Below the pieces are notes generated by a model that made no database searches, had not been told where the DNA came from, and saw only the letters and a program-made list of their open reading frames with translations. A stretch of 19,826 bases of DNA, from positions 1 to 19,826 of the forward strand of contig CAYJSJ010000021.1 of the NCBI GenBank assembly GCA_964373065.1, read 5' to 3'. This DNA comes from CAYJSJ01 sp964373065 (GTDB lineage: Bacteria > Patescibacteriota > Gracilibacteria > Peribacterales > Peribacteraceae). This document shows positions 15,544 to 19,826 of the stretch, piece by piece. The position numbers were made by a program, and so were the translations under genes. The stretch's first letter is position 1, and each line of letters starts with the position of its first letter.

Positions 15544-17205
15544 TCAATAGACCTCTTTCAAGTAGCATTCTTCGCAGTAAACCTTCTCCGGTCTTTCCGG
15601 AGCAAACGTTGTTTCTATCTGCTTTTCGCACTGATCACACGTGCGATTATAGAACACCCGAGACGGGCGAAGTGTCATCCTCCGGTTATGTCGTTCGTCG
15701 GGGTGCAGGTGGGGGACGGGAATATCAAGCTGCCGGTAGAACTCAAGCTCCTGCTTGATAATCTTGAACGGTCTTTTGCTGTTCTCACAGGCCACAGCCC
15801 AATTCAGAATATCATCCGGTATCTCGGCAATCGTCTGCGGCAGCTTTCCTGCGGGGACAGTCTTCTCCACGCTGAGTTTCTCATCCTTTACGTTCTTCCA
15901 AGTGTACCCCGCAGCAAGTGCTTCTGCTTTCGTTAGTGGAAAGTATTCCTGCGCAATGGTTTCGTTATAACCAAAACAGGAGAAGCTTCGGGGGAAGAAC
16001 TCGCCCCATTCGTCATGCGATTTCATAAGCTCGATCAGCTTGGGCACAAGAGTCTTATATGCTTCCTTCGAATATTGTTTGTTCAAGATGCAGTACTGTT
16101 TTTTGCGCATTCCCACGCACCCGAAACAGTCTTTGCAACTCGTGCTATTGCTGCAGTAAGTCAGATTACTGACATTCGTCGTACATGTTCCGCAAAACCG
16201 TAAATTGTAGCCGTTATCTCCGCATGAAGCTGTCCAGTATATTTTCTCGGATTTATCACCCCACGCAGTGTAATCCATTGCGCTTTTAACGCTGAAAACG
16301 CGTGCGCAGTACTTGCAATCTTCAAGATCAGTGCAGTCGATACATGAGTGTGCGTTCTTCGATTTGTACAAGTGATCACCGCTGCAGTTTTGTACCTGTT
16401 CCATCTGGACGTATTTGTGCGGTTCTTTCAGAAAGAACTCCGTCGCTTTCTTGCGCATTGCTTCCACACCGCCAAACGAATTCAGCCTGAGCACTTCCTT
16501 ACGCTCTGTATACGTTGTTTCATCCAACTGCTCATTGAAGATCATAAACCGTTTCTGCCGTTGATTCATGCACCCAATGCAATCGCGGCAGCTGATGCAA
16601 CTCTTGAGGAAGTAGCTATCGCTGCAGTTTTCTGAGTCTATGCAGTAGCGACAACTGTGGCAATTGCTCACATCGATGCATTCATAACAAAGCTCGGATT
16701 CATAAATGTTGCTGCAGTCCACCACGTACCGGTTATGGAACACGCGATTGCCGTACATGCAGCGCTCGTTGTAGTCGGTTTCCGTTACAAGGTAACAATC
16801 CTTCAAGCACCCCGCGCAGTTCACGTAGTCACTGTTTTGGAGCGTGCCCGGACAGATGAATTGCCCTTGGCGAGGGACGGTATCAAACAAGACTTTCATC
16901 TGTTCGAAGAACGGTTTGTTCCAATCGATCTCCAGCGCGTATTTCGTCTCGTCCCATTTGTCACTGATCCATTCATCCGGATGATAGACGGGGAAGACAG
17001 TTTCACTGTATGGGGAGATAAAGTCTCTGCCGGTCAGGTCACATTTTCGTTTATACAAATTGCGAGCATTGCGCTCGTTTAAGCGGCGAACGAAACGGCA
17101 ATGCGGGCACTGCTTTGGGGGATCCACTTCCATATCGGTGTGAAACTTTCGCTCGTCTTCGGGGATTTCGAACAGTGCCGAACAGTGGGTGCAAGTCTTT
17201 TTCAT
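15544..17205 (-). CDS. Cys-rich multi-zinc-ribbon protein, copy 2 (CPR type, function unknown)
   Basis: 553 residues, about 40 of them Cys. The N-terminal module has CTHC (5-8), PPKQCPHCRFVRRL and LYKRKCDLTG, then FPVYHPDEW and a WNKPFFEQM block. A long central region holds closely spaced Cys pairs (LCYECIDVSNCHSCRYC; SCISCRDCIGC). The motif 'GCxGxRxKxYCIxNxQ' occurs twice, the first copy degenerate (MNQRQKRFMIFNEQ) and the second intact (VGMRKKQYCILNKQ). Then come WGEFFPRSFSCFGYNETIAQEYFPLT and a tail module ending RPEKVYCEECYLKEVY. In the tail the CPxCR site has become HPDER, so that ribbon has lost two ligands. No signal peptide or membrane segment is visible, which suggests a cytoplasmic metal-binding protein. 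Such proteins occur in CPR genomes as hypothetical proteins. No reaction can be assigned. Confidence 0.75.
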   Translation of the reverse strand: MKKTCTHCSALFEIPEDERKFHTDMEVDPPKQCPHCRFVRRLNERNARNLYKRKCDLTGRDFISPYSETVFPVYHPDEWISDKWDETKYALEIDWNKPFFEQMKVLFDTVPRQGQFICPGTLQNSDYVNCAGCLKDCYLVTETDYNERCMYGNRVFHNRYVVDCSNIYESELCYECIDVSNCHSCRYCIDSENCSDSYFLKSCISCRDCIGCMNQRQKRFMIFNEQLDETTYTERKEVLRLNSFGGVEAMRKKATEFFLKEPHKYVQMEQVQNCSGDHLYKSKNAHSCIDCTDLEDCKYCARVFSVKSAMDYTAWGDKSEKIYWTASCGDNGYNLRFCGTCTTNVSNLTYCSNSTSCKDCFGCVGMRKKQYCILNKQYSKEAYKTLVPKLIELMKSHDEWGEFFPRSFSCFGYNETIAQEYFPLTKAEALAAGYTWKNVKDEKLSVEKTVPAGKLPQTIAEIPDDILNWAVACENSKRPFKIIKQELEFYRQLDIPVPHLHPDERHNRRMTLRPSRVFYNRTCDQCEKQIETTFAPERPEKVYCEECYLKEVY

Positions 17206-17242
17206 CAGGGGCTAGGGTTTAGTATTAAGGAAATTGGGAATA

Positions 17243-17367
17243 ATGGCAACAATGTACCCTATTCCCGAAATTCCAATCCCCAATCCCTAATAGACCTCTT
17301 TCAAGTAGCACTCTTCGCAGTAAACCTTTTCTGGGCGGTTGGGTGCGTAGGTTGTTTGGATCGGTTT
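17243..17367 (-). repeat. 125-bp exact repeat, copy B
   Basis: Identical to 13725-13849. It covers the last codons of Cys-rich copy 3, its stop and about 44 bp of the spacer before copy 2. Outside the exact core, similarity continues to about 17209. The spacer part can fold: GGGAATA (17236-17242 region) pairs with TATTCCC. Confidence 0.9.
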
Positions 17368-18960
17368 TTGGCATTTAGAACAGTTTCTATCCCAAAGTTT
17401 GCGTGGATTTCTTTTCTGCATCCGTTCATCATGGCGACAACCAGGGCAGAGCTTGGGTACGGAGAGATTCATGCGTCTGTAAAACGACAGTTCCTGCGGG
17501 ATAATGCGGAAATTCTTCTTGCAAGAGCTGCAGGCAAGAGATTCTTTTGTGATGGTATCACCAACATCAATAATCTTTTCCGGAACGGAATATGTTTGCT
17601 GTACTTGTTCCTTTTGATCCGATTCTCTCCACCGCATTCCTTGTCTGGCAGCTTCTTGTTTTGTGAGCGGAAACATTTCAGCTGCCACAGTTTCGTTGTA
17701 CGCAAAGGGGCTTAGGGAGGCTGGGAAAAATTCTCCCCATTCACCGGTTTTCCTCATAGAATCAATGATTTTCGGCACCAGATCCTCGTATTGTGACTTC
17801 GTATACTGCGTATTGAGTATACAATACTCTTTCTTCTTGAGACCAATGCACCCGAAGAGAAAGCGGCATCCATTGAAACACTGGACACAATAGTACGCAT
17901 CGTTCAGTCCGTTTGCGTTTACGATATGAAATGCAGAGTGTGAAATATTGACGCCACCGCCGATGTATTCGTACACCCACTCACATTCCCCTCCTGCATA
18001 AAGATCGTGCGCATGATGAACACCCCAAGGCGCATAAATAACGTTGCGGAGACTCTCACCTTCATTGACATCAAAACAACATACAGCATTGTTACAATGG
18101 TAGATGTGGTCACCGTTTGCTCCTTCACTGTGAACGATCTTTGCGAAGAGCTGCGGAACACTCAAGTGTATCTTCTTTGATCTTTCTTTCATCTGTTTTA
18201 TTACATGTTCGGTAATGGCAAGGTGCTTCACCTTCGTTGCATATTCTTCCACTGTCACCTGTTCATTGAAAATGCAGTAATTTTTTTTCCTGAGACCGTG
18301 GCATGCAAAGCACTGCGTGCAACCCACGAGATCGGAAGAAAAAGAGCATTCAGTGCAGTTTTCCAAGTTTTCCGAGAACGTGCACGTGTAGCAGGAATAG
18401 CAATCAAAGCATTCGTAACAAAGTTCGGATTTATGAATGAACGAACAGTCGACGCAGTCGTTGCAGTTCTCACACACGTAGGAATAAAGATTGTTTTGTC
18501 CATTATCGCTCGCAATGCAGAGATAGCAGTCCTTTAATCCAGAGCAAAAATTATTGTAGACGGAATTTTCGCAGTTGAAGTTGCAGAGTCCCATCTGGGG
18601 TGTCTTTCGCCAAAGGGCGTCAAATTGTTCAAAAAAGGTCTTGGAAAAATCAAATTCTCTCCCATAGGACAGGGGATCCCAAGAATCAGACCACCATTCT
18701 TCCTGACAAAACACGGGATATTCGCTATCCGGAGCATAAATAGAAATCATATTCTCGCCCGATGCATCGCATGTCCTTTGGTAGAGTGTTCTCTCATTGC
18801 GATGTGTCAACCGTCTTTGTGCTCTGCAGTCGGGACATTTTGAAGGCGGCGGAATACCATATTTCTTTCCACCAAAGATCGGTGAAATAGTGTCATAAAA
18901 CTGAAGATCCTCGTCGATCACTTCGAACTGTGCCGAACAGTGGGTGCAAGTCTTGGTCAT
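17287..18960 (-). CDS. Cys-rich multi-zinc-ribbon protein, copy 3 (CPR type, function unknown)
   Basis: 557 residues with 43 Cys, first gene of the tandem trio. The N-terminal module (5-85) has CTHC, PPPSKCPDCRAQRRL, LYQRTCD, YAP and VFC. WWSDSWDPLSYGREFDFS and a central Cys-pair cluster (SELCYECFDCYSCYTC) follow. The motif 'C.GL(R/K)KK.YCI.N.Q' occurs twice (ACHGLRKKNYCIFNEQ and GCIGLKKKEYCILNTQ). The tail module (477-557) has CSSC, CPGCR, RNPRKLW, YAP and VYCEEC. Head and tail modules share residue spacing (see findings), and here both keep their CxxC pairs, so this may be the least decayed copy. No membrane segment or signal peptide is seen. It probably binds several zinc ions (or other metals) in the cytoplasm. 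Function is unknown, and no catalytic motif is recognised. Confidence 0.78.
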   Translation of the reverse strand: MTKTCTHCSAQFEVIDEDLQFYDTISPIFGGKKYGIPPPSKCPDCRAQRRLTHRNERTLYQRTCDASGENMISIYAPDSEYPVFCQEEWWSDSWDPLSYGREFDFSKTFFEQFDALWRKTPQMGLCNFNCENSVYNNFCSGLKDCYLCIASDNGQNNLYSYVCENCNDCVDCSFIHKSELCYECFDCYSCYTCTFSENLENCTECSFSSDLVGCTQCFACHGLRKKNYCIFNEQVTVEEYATKVKHLAITEHVIKQMKERSKKIHLSVPQLFAKIVHSEGANGDHIYHCNNAVCCFDVNEGESLRNVIYAPWGVHHAHDLYAGGECEWVYEYIGGGVNISHSAFHIVNANGLNDAYYCVQCFNGCRFLFGCIGLKKKEYCILNTQYTKSQYEDLVPKIIDSMRKTGEWGEFFPASLSPFAYNETVAAEMFPLTKQEAARQGMRWRESDQKEQVQQTYSVPEKIIDVGDTITKESLACSSCKKNFRIIPQELSFYRRMNLSVPKLCPGCRHDERMQKRNPRKLWDRNCSKCQKPIQTTYAPNRPEKVYCEECYLKEVY

Positions 18961-18974
18961 GAATTGTTGGAAGG

Positions 18975-19014
18975 GTTGCTGTTTTTTGCATCTTGCCTTT
19001 GCAAAAGCAGCAAC
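18975..19014 (-). promoter_or_regulatory. Long hairpin in the leader of Cys-rich copy 3
   Basis: On the minus strand GTTGCTG pairs with CAGCAAC at the base and TTTTGCA pairs with TGCAAAA above it. This makes an imperfect stem of about 14 pairs with a 9-base loop, ending 14 bp before the ATG. It may control translation or stability. It has no riboswitch-like conserved core that I recognise. Confidence 0.45.
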
Positions 19015-19087
19015 TGTAGTCGCACGTATGCTGCAAGAAGATTATTTCGGACTGATGGCATGAGAGAAGGATCATCCAATGGCCAGT

Positions 19088-19096
19088 ATGATAGCA
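19088..19096 (-). promoter_or_regulatory. Possible extended -10 promoter for the Cys-rich genes
   Basis: The minus strand reads TGCTATCAT, one mismatch from an extended -10 (TGnTATAAT), about 130 bp before the start of copy 3. TTGCCA lies upstream at a 20-bp spacing, too long to be a convincing -35. The predicted leader would contain the hairpin at 18975-19014. Confidence 0.35.
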
Positions 19097-19125
19097 GATT
19101 TTCTTAAATAGATTGGCAATTTTAG

Positions 19126-19145
19126 GATGGCTTCTGTAAGCCATC
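19126..19145 (-). terminator. Hairpin after tRNA-Leu, possible terminator or processing site
   Basis: GATGGCTT and AAGCCATC form a perfect 8-bp stem with a 4-base loop, starting 7 bp after the tRNA 3' end. What follows on the minus strand is CTAAAATT, so there is no proper T tract. Confidence 0.35.
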
Positions 19146-19151
19146 TTTATA

Positions 19152-19238
19152 TGGTGCCCAGGAGAAGAGTCGAACTTCCATAGGATTGCTCCCACACGCC
19201 CCTCAAGCGTGCGCGTCTACCAATTTCGCCACCTGGGC
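19152..19238 (-). tRNA. tRNA-Leu (anticodon GAG)
   Basis: 87 bases on the minus strand with the CCA end encoded. The acceptor stem pairs GCCCAGG with CCTGGGC, followed by ACCA. The anticodon stem CACGC/GCGTG encloses TTGAGGG, giving anticodon GAG, which reads CUC and CUU leucine codons. A long variable arm (about 15 bases) marks a class II tRNA, as expected for Leu. The T arm has TTCGACT. The D arm has the GGTAGACGC typical of tRNA-Leu. Confidence 0.95.
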
Positions 19239-19268
19239 AGGGTAATGAAGAAAGATCAAAGCCTGCAG

Positions 19269-19277
19269 ATTCTAGCA
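19269..19277 (-). promoter_or_regulatory. Extended -10 promoter for tRNA-Leu
   Basis: The minus strand reads TGCTAGAAT, a near-consensus extended -10, 30 bp before the tRNA 5' end. The implied leader is about 24 bases. No good -35 hexamer is seen, as is usual for extended -10 sites. Confidence 0.45.
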
Positions 19278-19325
19278 ATGGTTCTGAGCATGGAGAAGCC
19301 TTTTCTTGCAAAACTCCTGCGCCAT

Positions 19326-19463
19326 TCACACAGCATACGCATCCTTCCGATGCTTCACCGAGAGAACAATGAGCAATGAGATCACCTCGTTTTTGGCATC
19401 AACAAGCACCCGATAATCGCCAATGCGAAAGCGATGGGATCCTAACCGTGGATCCTTGAGCCC
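19326..19463 (-). pseudogene. 5'-truncated RelE/ParE-type toxin remnant
   Basis: This is the frame immediately after the antitoxin, sharing 22 bp with its 3' end. It encodes about 45 residues, with RFRIGDYRVLVD in the middle and VKHRKDAYAV at the end. That is the C-terminal half of RelE/ParE-superfamily toxins (R.R.GDYRv......I.v..v.HR.d.Y). A full toxin has about 85-95 residues. The frame is closed by a TGA at 19464-19466 and has no start codon at its head, so the N-terminal half is missing. I read this as a deletion that joined the end of the antitoxin gene to the middle of the toxin gene. The fused ends would also explain the odd GSRIHG tail of the antitoxin. It is almost certainly inactive. 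Confidence 0.75.
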
Positions 19464-19708
19464 TCAATCATACCGAGTACCTCTTCTGCAGTATAGGTCT
19501 TACCCTTTCGATATGCCGCTCGAGCAGTTGCGACTTCCGCAGCCAGTGCTTCTAGGGAATCCGCGCCATTCTCCACCGGCGTCACATGCGCCACGGGGAC
19601 GGAATGGCGCATGACGACAAAGTGAACCCCTTTTTCCTGTGCTTCTTTCAAGAATTTCGTAAGGTTCTGCCGGAATTCCCGGATGCTGATCGTGCGAGTT
19701 TTTGCCAT
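19442..19708 (-). CDS. Phd/YefM-type antitoxin
   Basis: 88 residues from ATG 19708 (MAKTRTISIREFRQNL). The frame extends upstream to 19795, but a promoter at 19717-19745 sits between, so the downstream ATG is chosen. The N-terminus, with ISIREFRQNLTKFLKEAQ then VVMRHSVPVAHVTPV, fits the Phd/YefM DNA-binding fold ('s..e.r.....l..v...g..v.itr.g.pva.l.p'). The C-terminus (about 50-82) is the charged helical part that would wrap the toxin, ending EEVLGMIEGSRIHG. Such antitoxins bind their own promoter and neutralise the partner toxin. Here the toxin is a remnant, so the gene may persist as an anti-addiction antitoxin, act as a stand-alone regulator, or be decaying. The last residues appear to derive from toxin sequence read in another frame. 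Confidence 0.8.
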   Translation of the reverse strand: MAKTRTISIREFRQNLTKFLKEAQEKGVHFVVMRHSVPVAHVTPVENGADSLEALAAEVATARAAYRKGKTYTAEEVLGMIEGSRIHG

Positions 19709-19716
19709 ACGAAAAT

Positions 19717-19745
19717 AGTGTACACAATTGTGACTATAATTGCAA
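19717..19745 (-). promoter_or_regulatory. Promoter/operator of the antitoxin, near-leaderless
   Basis: On the minus strand, TTGCAA (19740-19745) and TACACT (19717-19722) are separated by exactly 17 bp. The spacer contains the perfect palindrome CACAATTGTG, a good candidate operator for Phd/YefM self-repression. The -10 ends 8 bp before the ATG at 19708, so the transcript would have almost no leader. Confidence 0.6.
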
Positions 19746-19779
19746 CACGGATCTCCGGACTCTCCCTGCGAAGCCAAAA

Positions 19780-19808
19780 TTGCCATTGCCTTCAAAATTT
19801 GCTATACT
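19780..19808 (+). promoter_or_regulatory. Outward-facing sigma70-type promoter at right edge
   Basis: TTGCCA (19780-19785), a 17-bp spacer and TATACT (19803-19808) on the plus strand drive a gene beyond the window. GAGG and an ATG follow at 19811-19819. That ATG may be a leaderless start, but too little sequence remains to call a gene. Confidence 0.55.
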
Positions 19809-19826
19809 ATGAGGAAATGCAAAACA

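Noticed and set aside
17101..17715. Plus-strand frame sharing a long identical peptide stretch with a frame at 13700-13930
   Set aside because: The shared stretch comes from the 125-bp DNA repeat read antisense to the Cys-rich genes, not from a protein family.
19709..19795. 29-residue N-terminal extension of the antitoxin
   Set aside because: The promoter and operator lie within it, and the Phd/YefM fold starts at the ATG at 19708.

Overview
The window looks like chromosome of a Candidate Phyla Radiation (Patescibacteria) bacterium, perhaps of the Peregrinibacteria/Peribacteria type. This is inferred from gene content, not from a marker gene. Pointers are a four-helix-bundle (S23-like) protein, small membrane-anchored proteins of CPR type, a HerA/VirD4-like ATPase of the kind common in CPR genomes, and very Cys-rich multi-zinc-ribbon proteins. 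Most starts lack a clear Shine-Dalgarno site, and intergenic gaps carry short repeats. TGA and TAG both serve as ordinary stops (TGA ends ftsH; TAG ends at least five genes), so the TGA-as-glycine code of Gracilibacteria/Absconditabacteria does not apply.

Layout. Bases 1-4714 (+): the 3' part of a large surface/fibre-like protein, two small exported or membrane-anchored proteins, an S23-like four-helix-bundle gene between inverted repeats, and a polyprenyl-phosphate glycosyltransferase of family GT2. Bases 4701-8062 (-): two multi-membrane-span GT-C glycosyltransferases overlapping by GTGA, the upstream one a PMT-type protein mannosyltransferase. The GT2 enzyme can make the lipid-linked sugar that PMT-type enzymes use, so 4007-8062 is plausibly a surface-glycosylation module. 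Bases 8262-11416 (+): ftsH and purB, also overlapping by GTGA. Bases 11413-13653 (-): a HerA/VirD4-type ATPase whose stop overlaps the purB stop.

Bases 13769-18960 (-): three tandem paralogous Cys-rich proteins of about 555 residues. One has an in-frame TAG in mid-gene. Two share an exact 125-bp block across their 3' ends and downstream spacers. These proteins have homologous zinc-ribbon modules at both ends with matching spacing, and an internal duplicated motif. They are the best candidate here for an undescribed system. Bases 19152-19826: tRNA-Leu(GAG), a Phd/YefM-type antitoxin with its own promoter, a 5'-truncated RelE/ParE-type toxin remnant, and an outward-facing promoter at the right edge.

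No gene-free stretch exceeds 300 bases. The largest gaps are 8063-8261 (18-bp tandem repeats) and 18961-19151 (hairpins and a possible promoter).
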